Source of the DNA: Verrucomicrobiaceae bacterium
GTDB taxonomy: Bacteria; Verrucomicrobiota; Verrucomicrobiia; Verrucomicrobiales; Verrucomicrobiaceae
NCBI GenBank assembly: GCA_015075365.1
Contig: JABTUN010000003.1
Coordinates: forward strand, 1,285,060 to 1,349,059
Direction: 5' to 3'
Length of the DNA: 64,000 bases
Shown here in pieces: positions 26,215 through 33,868 of this stretch; positions within the stretch are counted from its first letter, which is position 1; each line of letters begins with the position of its first letter. The notes beneath the pieces are model-generated. The model worked only from the letters and a program-made list of their open reading frames with translations, had not been told where the DNA came from and did not search any database. A program made the position numbers and the translations under genes.

Positions 26215-27123
26215 ATGATCCTGCCCGAAAAAGTTCCCTTTGGAGTCATCGCGCCGATGACCACGCCCTTCACCGCCGAGGGTGACCTCAATGCCAAGGC
26301 CATCCGCAGCCAGGTGGACTTTCTTGTTCGCGAGCGGGCGGACAGTCTCGCGGTCGGCGGTTCCACCGGTGAAGGGCAGACGCTGGACCCCGATGAACTC
26401 CGCGCCTGCGTCAGCGAAACCCGCGAGGCCATGCCGGCGGACATGCCGTTGGTCGCTAGCACGATTTGCGACAGCACGCGGCAGGCGATTCGCGCCATCA
26501 AGGCCATCGAGGGCCTCGGCGTGGACGCCATCCAGCTCACGCCTGTGCATTACCTCTTCCGGCCGGACGATGAGATGATGATCGAGCATTTCCGCATCAT
26601 TCACGAGGAGACCGGCATGCCGCTCATCATCTACAATGTGGTGCATTGGTGCTATCTCTCGCCAGAGCTGACGGTGCGCCTGATGAACGAGGTGCCGGGC
26701 GTGATGGGCATCAAGCAAAGCGCGGGCGATTTGAAACTCTTCGCCGATCTCATGATCAACGCGCCGAAGGACCGCAAGATCTACAGCGCCGTGGATGCGC
26801 TGATGTATCCGTCCTTCTGCCTCGGCACACCGGGGGTCATTGCCGCCACGCCCTCCGGCATCCCGCGTGCCACCGCGCTGCTGCGCGATGCCGTGGCGAA
26901 GGGCGACCACGCGAACGCGCTGCGGCTGCACGAGGCCATCCTGCGCTTCTGGAATTCCACGGATCACTACAACCTGCCAGCGTGCATCCGCTACGCGCAG
27001 TCGCTGCAAGGCGTGGACGCTGGTTTCCCCCGCATGCCCATGCGCCCGGCCACCGAGGCGCAGAAGGCGAAGATCAAGCCCGCCTTGGAGGCGGTGCTGA
27101 GGCTGGCGGACGAGCTTTCATGA
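26215..27123 (+). CDS. Dihydrodipicolinate synthase/N-acetylneuraminate lyase family aldolase
   Basis: A 302-residue class I aldolase of the DapA/NAL superfamily. Motifs visible are 'GGSTGEGQTLDPDE' (substrate-carboxylate loop), 'PLIIYNVVHW' with the catalytic Tyr, and 'GVMGIKQSAGDLKLF' with the Schiff-base Lys. The gene is not next to lysine genes. It heads a catabolic set with a BASS transporter, a sulfatase and a sialidase, so a role in cleaving a 2-keto sugar acid is more likely than lysine biosynthesis. The true substrate is unknown. Confidence 0.88.
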   Translation: MILPEKVPFGVIAPMTTPFTAEGDLNAKAIRSQVDFLVRERADSLAVGGSTGEGQTLDPDELRACVSETREAMPADMPLVASTICDSTRQAIRAIKAIEGLGVDAIQLTPVHYLFRPDDEMMIEHFRIIHEETGMPLIIYNVVHWCYLSPELTVRLMNEVPGVMGIKQSAGDLKLFADLMINAPKDRKIYSAVDALMYPSFCLGTPGVIAATPSGIPRATALLRDAVAKGDHANALRLHEAILRFWNSTDHYNLPACIRYAQSLQGVDAGFPRMPMRPATEAQKAKIKPALEAVLRLADELS

Positions 27124-27130
27124 TGAAACA

Positions 27131-27250
27131 TGGACTGCGGCAGCCTGTTGCCGCTTTCCCGAGGCCAGCCTGCTGGCCGTCGCAGTCCGAATGACTTCTC
27201 TTCACTAACAAAGTGCGCCTTTTCCCCGGCAGCAGGGCTGCCGCAGTCCA
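27131..27250. repeat. REP/MITE-like element, second family
   Basis: A 120-bp element with terminal inverted repeats: tggactgcggcagcctg on the left, and cagggctgccgcagtcca on the right (one extra G). Internal GC-rich sub-repeats ('aggccagcctgctggccgtc') could form another hairpin. It fills the gap between the aldolase and transporter genes. The sequence is unrelated to the GTAG element at 1-3 kb. Confidence 0.75.
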
Positions 27251-27262
27251 AGGATCAATCCC

Positions 27263-28264
27263 ATGACCATCGGCATCTTCTTCATTGTCCTGTTCACGGC
27301 GCTTTCCGTGGCGTCGGCGCGTGTGTGGTGGCTGAGCGGGCTGGGGTTCACGTTTGGGGTGCTGGCGGCAGGGGCGGCGGCCTTTTCGTTTCCGACCTGG
27401 TTCATCGCGCCGGGCGGGTTTGAGTTGAAGCAGATCATCCAGCCTCTCGTGCAGCTTATCCTGCTGTGCATGGGCATGACGCTGACGCTGGCGGACTTCG
27501 CCCGCGTGCTTTCGGCTCCGCGTGCCGTCGTGATGGGCGCGGCCTTGCAATACAGCATCATGCCGCTGGGTGGATTTATCTTCGCACGGCTCTTCGGTCT
27601 CGAGAAGGAAGTCGCTGCGGGATTGATCCTGATCGGCTCGTGTCCGGGAGGCGTGTCATCCAATGTCATCACCTACCTCGCGAAGGGCAATGTGCCGCTC
27701 TCCGTGACGATGACGGCCGTCTCGACGCTGCTGTCGCCCTTTGTCACGCCGTTTGCCATGCAAGGGCTGGCGGGCGCCTATGTGCCGGTCGAGGTGCTGC
27801 CGATGATGCTTTCCATCCTCCAGATGATCATCGCGCCGCTGGCGATCGGTTTTACCATCCGCCGCTTCCTTCCGCGCGTGGCGGACAAGCTCGTGCGCGT
27901 GCTGCCGCCGCTGGCGATGCTGTCCATTGCCCTCATCGTCGCCATCACGGTGGCGCTGTCGCGTGATGACTTGATCAAGGTCGGCCTGGTCCTGCTCGCC
28001 GCCTCCGCCTGCCACAACGCCGCCGGTTACGCGCTCGGCTATGGCGCGGCACGCCTGCTCGGTCTCGACATCCGCGACAGCCGCACGATGGCGCTGGAGG
28101 TGGGTCTGCAGAACGGCGGCATGGCCACCGGTCTCGCCTTCAATGTCCTGCAAAGTCCCGCCGCCGCCCTCGCCGCCGCCACCTTCGGCCCCTGGAGCGC
28201 CATCACCAGTTCCGCGCTGGCTTCGTGGTGGAGCCGTCGCAACGTCCAACCGTCATCATCATGA
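27263..28264 (+). CDS. Bile acid:sodium symporter (BASS) family transporter
   Basis: A 333-residue polytopic membrane protein with about nine or ten hydrophobic helices. The family hallmarks are 'LCMGMTLTLADFARVL', 'GLEKEVAAGLILIGSCPGGVSSNVITYLAKGNVPLSVTMTAVSTLLSPFVTP' and 'SRTMALEVGLQNGGMATGLAF'. BASS proteins couple Na+ to uptake of organic acids such as pyruvate, pantothenate or sulfonated and sulfated anions. Its position between an aldolase and a sulfatase points to import of the aldolase's acid substrate. The TGA stop overlaps the next ATG (ATGA). Confidence 0.92.
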   Translation: MTIGIFFIVLFTALSVASARVWWLSGLGFTFGVLAAGAAAFSFPTWFIAPGGFELKQIIQPLVQLILLCMGMTLTLADFARVLSAPRAVVMGAALQYSIMPLGGFIFARLFGLEKEVAAGLILIGSCPGGVSSNVITYLAKGNVPLSVTMTAVSTLLSPFVTPFAMQGLAGAYVPVEVLPMMLSILQMIIAPLAIGFTIRRFLPRVADKLVRVLPPLAMLSIALIVAITVALSRDDLIKVGLVLLAASACHNAAGYALGYGAARLLGLDIRDSRTMALEVGLQNGGMATGLAFNVLQSPAAALAAATFGPWSAITSSALASWWSRRNVQPSSS

Positions 28265-29715
28265 AAACTTGGTTTTGTCTCCTCTTGCTCGCCGGCTGGC
28301 ACATGACCGCGCCGGCACGCGAGCCACGCCCCAATCTCCTCTTCCTGCTCACCGACGACCTGCGCGCGGATGATCTGGGCTGCTTTGGCAACACGGTCAT
28401 TCAAACGCCGCATCTCGACTCCCTGGCGGAGCGCGGGGTGCGCTTTACGCGCTTCTTTGTCACCAGCTCGATCTGCATGGCCAGCCGCGCGAGCTACTTC
28501 ACCGGCCGCATTGAGCGCAGTCACGGCAGCAACTTTTACCACCGTCATCTCGCTGCCAAGGACTGGTCGCGGAGCTATCCCGTGATGCTTAAGCAGGCGG
28601 GCTACCGCACCGGATTTATCGGCAAGTTCGGCGTGATCGTCGAGGGACGGCAAGACGGACTCGCGGCAGAGGACTTCGACTCCTTCGATGGCTTTCGCGG
28701 GCAGGGCGACTACTTTCCCCAGGACAAGGAGGGGCCGCACCTCGATCACCTCATGGGCGAGCAGGCCCTGCGCTTCCTGCGTGGTGCGGCAAAAGACGCC
28801 CAGCCCTTCTGCCTCTCTGTCAGCTTCAAGGCCCCGCATGATCCGCTGACGCCCGACCCCGCTTTTGCGGAGCTCTATGAGAACGAGCGGCCATATCTCC
28901 CCACGCCACTTCCCTTTCGCGAGATTGCCGGCCTGCCTTCCGTCTTCGGAGAATCCGCCTGGTATGCGCGGCTGAGCTGGCAGAAGCACTGTTCCACCGA
29001 GGCGCGCTTGCATGAGTTCATCCGCCAGCGCTACCGCCTCATCGCCGGAGTGGATGCGGCGGCGGGGCGCATCCTGGCGGAACTCAAGCAGCTCGGCCTT
29101 GCGGACAACACGGTCGTTCTCTTCTCTTCCGACAACGGCTACTACTACGGAGAGCATGGATTGAACACGAAGTTCTACCTGCACGAGGAGTCCATCCGCG
29201 TGCCGCTGATCGTGATGGACCCGCGCCAGCCGCAACGCGCCGGGACCACCGTGGACGCGCTCACCACCAATGGCGACATCGCGCCCACGCTGCTCGCGCT
29301 TGCCGGAGTTCCCGCGGCCGAGATCATGCAGGGGCGCAGCCTGCTGCCGCTGCTGCGTGGCGAAAGACCCGCGTCATGGCGTGAGGCGGTGCTTTGCGAG
29401 AACCTCGCCAAGGAGCGCCGCCCGATGTGCGACGCCATCCGCACGCGCGACTGGAAATACATCGCCTACTTCGAGACGGAGCCGCTGCAGGAGGAGCTGT
29501 ATCACCTGGCTGACGATCCGCGCGAGCAGCGCAATCTGGCTGACGATCCCGCGCACCAGGCGACGAAGCAAAAGCTCGCCGCGCAGTTGCAGGCGATGCG
29601 TGTCGAGCAATCGGGCGTGCAGGACGGCTTCCCCGCGTGGATTCAATCGCAGAAGGAAAATACCGCCAACTGGCAGAGCTACCGCGATGCCTACCAGCGC
29701 CTCACCCGGCCTTGA
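28261..29715 (+). CDS. Sulfatase, Cys-type, secreted
   Basis: A 484-residue sulfatase with signal peptide 'MKTWFCLLLLAGWHMTAPA'. The metal-binding 'PNLLFLLTDDLRADDLG' opens the domain. The formylglycine signature C72-M-A-S-R76 in 'SSICMASRASYFTGR' is the Cys form, which must be matured by a formylglycine-generating enzyme or anSME. A second metal site is 'LFSSDNGYYYGEHGL'. It hydrolyses sulfate esters, probably on polysaccharides. It is translationally coupled to the transporter by an ATGA overlap. The sialidase gene follows 40 bp after its stop. Confidence 0.93.
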   Translation: MKTWFCLLLLAGWHMTAPAREPRPNLLFLLTDDLRADDLGCFGNTVIQTPHLDSLAERGVRFTRFFVTSSICMASRASYFTGRIERSHGSNFYHRHLAAKDWSRSYPVMLKQAGYRTGFIGKFGVIVEGRQDGLAAEDFDSFDGFRGQGDYFPQDKEGPHLDHLMGEQALRFLRGAAKDAQPFCLSVSFKAPHDPLTPDPAFAELYENERPYLPTPLPFREIAGLPSVFGESAWYARLSWQKHCSTEARLHEFIRQRYRLIAGVDAAAGRILAELKQLGLADNTVVLFSSDNGYYYGEHGLNTKFYLHEESIRVPLIVMDPRQPQRAGTTVDALTTNGDIAPTLLALAGVPAAEIMQGRSLLPLLRGERPASWREAVLCENLAKERRPMCDAIRTRDWKYIAYFETEPLQEELYHLADDPREQRNLADDPAHQATKQKLAAQLQAMRVEQSGVQDGFPAWIQSQKENTANWQSYRDAYQRLTRP

Positions 29716-29755
29716 TGTTCCTCCCATGATCCTTCCCCAACCACACCCCTTACCC

Positions 29756-31573
29756 ATGACACGCTCCGCCACCACATCCATCTGGGTTTCCTTGCTCCTG
29801 ACGCTGGCTCTTGCGCACGCGCAATCCGCAGTCCCCATTCACTGGCCGCTCGATGATCTCCAAGCTAGCGGCTGGACGCTTCACGGCGAGGCGGAACGGA
29901 TCGCAGGCGCGAAAGGCAGCGCCTTGAGGCTGGACGGGCGCGGCGTCATCGAACTGAAAGACTCCGCGAAGCTCGGTTCCGGCCCCGGGGGCTTCACTTT
30001 CACCGTCTGGTGCAATCCGCTGCTGCTGCACGGCGGACAGCGGATGATCGCGGCGAAGAACCGCTACAGCAAGAACGAGCGCGAGTGGGGTGTGATGGTG
30101 GACGATGACGGACGCTTTCGCCTGTATGTCCAGCAAAGCGGCTGGCGAACCGTCACGGCAAAGATGCTGCCCAAGGCCGGGCACTGGCACCACATCGGCG
30201 TGGTGCGGCGCGGAAACACGGCCGAGTTGTGGGTGAATGGCGTCTTGGAGGGCCAAACCACGCTCAAGGAAGCCATCCCAGCCACCGCCGCGCCCATCAC
30301 GCTCGGCGGTGTGCTGGACGGTGCGCCTCGGCAGACGTTCACCGGCGCGCTGGACCTGGCAATGTTCGAACCGCGCGCGCTTTCGCCCGCCGAAATGGCG
30401 GCGCTCTACCAACCCGTGGCGGCCACGTTGCCCGTGCCCGAGCCCATTGTTCCGGTCACACTCTGGGATGAAAAGCAGCCGGTGCCCAAGACTGCGGACA
30501 TCCCCGTGCTGAAAGGCGTGCGCTTCTCTGTCATCAAGCCTTACGAGTTCAAGAAGGACGGCTACCGCTTCCTGCACGGCGTCGGCCTCGGCTTCCACAA
30601 AGGCAGGCTCTACGCCAGCTTCGGCCACAACCAGGGCGGCGAGAACACCGACACCGAGGAGGCGCGCTTTTGTGTCAGCGAGGATGAAGGGCGCACCTGG
30701 AGCGCCGTGAAGACGATGGACGACGGCGGCCCGGAGGTTGCCGTCAGCCACGGCGTGTTCCTCTCCCACCAAGGCTCATTGTGGGCCTTCATGGGCTCCT
30801 ACACGGGCACGATGGTGGGCATCCACACCCGGGCCTATCGGCTGAATGAAACCACCGGCGAGTTTGAAAAGCTCGGCATGGTGGTCGAAGGCGGCTTCTG
30901 GCCCATGCAGGAGCCGATCCGCATGGACGATGGCAACTGGATCTTGTCCGGCATCTCCGCCGGCGGCGACGCGCCCGCAGGCGGCAAGCATCCCGCCGCG
31001 GTCGCGATCAGCCACGGCGACAACTTGCTGAAATGGGATCTCGTGCGCATTTCGCAGGTGCCCGGCCTCGGCAAGGTCTGGGGTGAGTCCGCGGTGATCG
31101 TCGAGGGAAAACGCATCACCAACCTCAGCCGCTACGGAGCCGAGGCGAAGGCCCTCACCGCCACCAGCGAAGACTACGGCCGCACCTGGACGCTCATGCG
31201 CCCGAGCAACCTGCTCATGGCGACGAGCAAGCCCTACGCGGGCGTCTTGAGCACCGGCCAGCGCTACCTCGTGTGCAGCACCAGCGCCGACGGCGGCGGA
31301 CGCCGCGCTCCATTAACCATCGCCGTGAGCCGGCCTGGCGAGACCTTGTTCTCCAAAATCTTCGTCATCCGCCACGCGCTCTTTCCCGAAGGCCCCGGCG
31401 AGAGCCACGAGCGCGCTTCGCTTTCCTATCCCTACGCTATCGAGCACAACGGCAACCTTTACGTCGGCTACTCGAACAACGGCGGCAATGTCGGCCGCAT
31501 CGGTGAAGGCCGCGAGCTGTGGAACAACAACAGCGCCGAGCTGGCGGTGATTCCTGTGAACAGACTCAAGTAG
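29756..31573 (+). CDS. LamG domain plus exo-alpha-sialidase-like beta-propeller, secreted
   Basis: A 605-residue exported protein; the ATG at 29726 is an alternative start, while 29756 gives a clean signal peptide 'MTRSATTSIWVSLLLTLALAHA'. Residues about 25-200 are a LamG/concanavalin-like domain ('FTFTVWCNPLLLHGGQRMIAAKN', 'HWHHIGVVRRGNTAELWVNG'). The rest is a sialidase-type six-blade propeller with Asp boxes ('SEDEGRTWSAV', 'TSEDYGRTWTLM'). The enzyme probably acts on a host or algal glycan together with the neighbouring sulfatase. Actual sialic-acid specificity is not demonstrated by these motifs. Confidence 0.82.
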   Translation: MTRSATTSIWVSLLLTLALAHAQSAVPIHWPLDDLQASGWTLHGEAERIAGAKGSALRLDGRGVIELKDSAKLGSGPGGFTFTVWCNPLLLHGGQRMIAAKNRYSKNEREWGVMVDDDGRFRLYVQQSGWRTVTAKMLPKAGHWHHIGVVRRGNTAELWVNGVLEGQTTLKEAIPATAAPITLGGVLDGAPRQTFTGALDLAMFEPRALSPAEMAALYQPVAATLPVPEPIVPVTLWDEKQPVPKTADIPVLKGVRFSVIKPYEFKKDGYRFLHGVGLGFHKGRLYASFGHNQGGENTDTEEARFCVSEDEGRTWSAVKTMDDGGPEVAVSHGVFLSHQGSLWAFMGSYTGTMVGIHTRAYRLNETTGEFEKLGMVVEGGFWPMQEPIRMDDGNWILSGISAGGDAPAGGKHPAAVAISHGDNLLKWDLVRISQVPGLGKVWGESAVIVEGKRITNLSRYGAEAKALTATSEDYGRTWTLMRPSNLLMATSKPYAGVLSTGQRYLVCSTSADGGGRRAPLTIAVSRPGETLFSKIFVIRHALFPEGPGESHERASLSYPYAIEHNGNLYVGYSNNGGNVGRIGEGRELWNNNSAELAVIPVNRLK

Positions 31574-31574
31574 C

Positions 31575-32315
31575 TCAAGCCGGTGGCGTGGCGGTCGCGG
31601 CGGCGGTGTAGGCTTCTTTGAGCTTGGGATCGGTTTGCGTGTGGGAGCCGCGATATACGAGCAATAGGCCGAGGCGTGAGTGCTCGGTGGTGTTGGGTGC
31701 GGAGTGATGAATGGTCTCGCACTGATGGATGGTGGCGTCGCCGGGTTCCAAAAGGCCGCAGAATTGCTCTGCGAGGGGCACGGTGGGCGATTCGGCGAGG
31801 CCGATGCTGTTGCCGCGGACGCCGCTGGGGCGTGTGGGGAGCATGCCGGCCTTGTGGGAGCCTTTGACGAAGAAAACGGGGCCGTTGGCCTCGGTGACGG
31901 CATCGATGGCGATCCAGACGGTGAGCATGTCGGGTGGTGTCTGGCAGAAGTAGGCGTTGTCTTGATGATACGGCACGCCGGAGCCGATGCGGGCGGGTTT
32001 GTTGAAGGTTTCGACGGCGCACAAAACGGGCTCGCCATGCACCAGAGGGGCGATGAGGGCCTTGATGTCCTCGCGTTCGCCGAGAGCGCGGAAGAAGTCG
32101 TTGTGCTCTTCCAGCCGCCAGAGGTTGCGGACGGTATTTTCATCCTTTTCGAGTGTGCGGGCATTCGGCGGCTTGCTGGCGAGATCATCGCGGATGTAGC
32201 GATCCAGCTCGGCACGCACGGCGGCGACTTCACCGGCGTTGAGGAAGCTGCGAACGAGGACGACGCCGTCGCGTTCGTAATCAGGAACAAGGGATGCAGA
32301 GATGGACAGGCTCAT
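31575..32315 (-). CDS. Phytanoyl-CoA dioxygenase family protein
   Basis: About 246 residues. A Fe(II)/2-oxoglutarate dioxygenase with the HxD pair in 'GSGVPYHQDNAYF' and the distal His in 'GDATIHQCETIHHSAPN', followed by an Arg in 'SRLGLLLVYRG' for 2-oxoglutarate. The N-terminus 'YERDGVVLVRSFLNAGEVAAVRAEL' is typical of the PhyH family. The substrate cannot be predicted; the family hydroxylates diverse small molecules. The start is ATG 32315 (32327 is also in frame). It lies downstream of the xylA terminator on the same strand. Confidence 0.88.
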   Translation of the reverse strand: MSLSISASLVPDYERDGVVLVRSFLNAGEVAAVRAELDRYIRDDLASKPPNARTLEKDENTVRNLWRLEEHNDFFRALGEREDIKALIAPLVHGEPVLCAVETFNKPARIGSGVPYHQDNAYFCQTPPDMLTVWIAIDAVTEANGPVFFVKGSHKAGMLPTRPSGVRGNSIGLAESPTVPLAEQFCGLLEPGDATIHQCETIHHSAPNTTEHSRLGLLLVYRGSHTQTDPKLKEAYTAAATATPPA

Positions 32316-32354
32316 GGTGAGGAACATGTGCCGTGGTTCTTCGACGCCAAGATG

Positions 32355-32387
32355 AAAAAGCCCTGGTCCATGCGCTGGACCAGGGCT
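32355..32387 (-). terminator. Rho-independent terminator of xylA
   Basis: An 11-bp perfect stem (agccctggtcc / ggaccagggct) with 7-nt loop. On the minus strand it is followed by 'tttttc'. It lies about 35 bp after the xylA stop. Confidence 0.85.
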
Positions 32388-32421
32388 GGAGTGGGAACTT
32401 CGTCGTGCGAGAAGTCGTCGA

Positions 32422-33738
32422 TCAATCCATGTAGTCGTTGATCAGGTTCTCCAGCATCTCCTGGCGGCCGCTGGCGGGGATGACGCTGCCGAGTTTGAGG
32501 GCGTGTTTCTCAAGAGACTCGAAGGTGGCCTTGCCGGTGGTGACGGTTTTGCCGATGCCGCTTTCGAAGGTGGCGTAGCGGGCCTTCACGAAGCGGTCGA
32601 GCTCGCCGTCTTCGATGATGCGATGCGCGATCTTGAGGCCGCGGGCAAAGGCGTCCATGCCGCCGATGTGCGCGTGGAAGATGTCCACGACCTCGTGGCT
32701 CTCGCGGCGCACCTTGGCGTCGAAGTTGAGGCCGCCGGTCTTGAAGCCGCCGGCGCGGAGCAGTTGCAGCATCATCTGCGTGGTCATGTAAACGTTCGTC
32801 GGGAACTGGTCGGTGTCCCAGCCGATGAGTTCGTCGCCGGTGTTCGCGTCGATGCTGCCGAGAGCGCCCGCGTTCGCCGAGACGGCGAGTTCGTGCTCGA
32901 CGCGATGTAGCGCGAGGGTGGCGTGGTTGGTCTCGATGTTGAGCTTGAAGTGCTCCAGCAGGTCAAACTCGCGCAGGAAGTTCAAGCAGGCCGCCGCGTC
33001 GCTGTCGTATTGATGCGTGGAGGGCTCGCGCGGCTTCGGCTCGATGTAGAACTGGCCTTTGAAGCCGATCTTCTTCTTATAATCGACCGCCATGTGCAGG
33101 AAGTGGGCGAGGTTGGCTACTTCGCGCTTCATGTCGGTGTTCAGCAGTGTGGCGTAGCCTTCGCGGCCGCCCCAGAAGGTGTAACCGAGGCCGTTGAGGC
33201 GATGCGTGACCTCCATGGCCTTCTTCACCTGCGCGGCGGCGATGGCATACACGTCGGCGTTCGGGCTGGTGGCCGCGCCCTGCAGGTAGCGCGGATGCGC
33301 GAAGAGGCAGGCGGTGCCCCACAGGAGCTTGATGCCGGTCTGCTTCTGCAGCTTCTTCAAATGATCCGCCACGGCGTCCAGCGCATCGCTGCTGGCCTGG
33401 AGATCGTCCAGCTCCGGCGCGACATCGCGATCGTGGAAGCAGTAGAAGCCGAGGCCGAGCTTCTGCATCATCTCAAAGCCCGCATCGGCCACACGCTTCG
33501 CGTTGTCGATGCTGCTGCTGCCGTCGTCCCACGGGCGCTGACGCGTCGGGCCGCCGAAGGGATCGCTGGAGCCACCCTTCAACGCATGCCAGTAGGCCAG
33601 CGAGAAGCGCAGGTGCTCGCGCATGGTCTTCTTGCCCACGACTTCGTCGGGATTGTAGTGACGGAAGGCGAGACGGTTCTTCGTCTTCGGCCCTTCATAG
33701 GCGACGGGCTTGATCTTCGGGAAGTATTCCTGGCTCAT
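32422..33738 (-). CDS. xylA: Xylose isomerase
   Basis: A 438-residue class II xylose isomerase, which interconverts D-xylose and D-xylulose. It contains 'FYCFHDRDVAPE' with the catalytic His, 'GQFYIEPKPREPSTHQYD' with metal Glu and Asp, 'LNIETNHATLALHRVEHEL' and 'GSIDANTGDELIGWDTDQFP'. The start at 33738 ('MSQEYFP') is typical; 34 extra residues in the longer frame are not. A 15-bp box shared with the next upstream gene lies 73 bp before the start. Xylulokinase is not in the window. Confidence 0.97.
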   Translation of the reverse strand: MSQEYFPKIKPVAYEGPKTKNRLAFRHYNPDEVVGKKTMREHLRFSLAYWHALKGGSSDPFGGPTRQRPWDDGSSSIDNAKRVADAGFEMMQKLGLGFYCFHDRDVAPELDDLQASSDALDAVADHLKKLQKQTGIKLLWGTACLFAHPRYLQGAATSPNADVYAIAAAQVKKAMEVTHRLNGLGYTFWGGREGYATLLNTDMKREVANLAHFLHMAVDYKKKIGFKGQFYIEPKPREPSTHQYDSDAAACLNFLREFDLLEHFKLNIETNHATLALHRVEHELAVSANAGALGSIDANTGDELIGWDTDQFPTNVYMTTQMMLQLLRAGGFKTGGLNFDAKVRRESHEVVDIFHAHIGGMDAFARGLKIAHRIIEDGELDRFVKARYATFESGIGKTVTTGKATFESLEKHALKLGSVIPASGRQEMLENLINDYMD

Positions 33739-33810
33739 GTGTTTGTGGTTGGGTTGGAGTGGGATGAATCGCTTTATACACTTCTGGAGTGGCGGAAGTC
33801 TGGTAATGAT

Positions 33811-33825
33811 CTGCCAATCTTTGTT
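33811..33825 (-). promoter_or_regulatory. Shared 15-bp box upstream of xylA
   Basis: AACAAAGATTGGCAG on the minus strand, identical to the box at 36504-36518 upstream of the haem dehydrogenase, and the two also match partially on the 5' side. A TATAAA lies 33 bp downstream in the xylA case. It is a candidate operator or promoter element coupling the two genes. Confidence 0.5.
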
Positions 33826-33868
33826 GAAATGCGGTCGCATTTAAACGCAGGACCGAGGTGAGGCAAGA

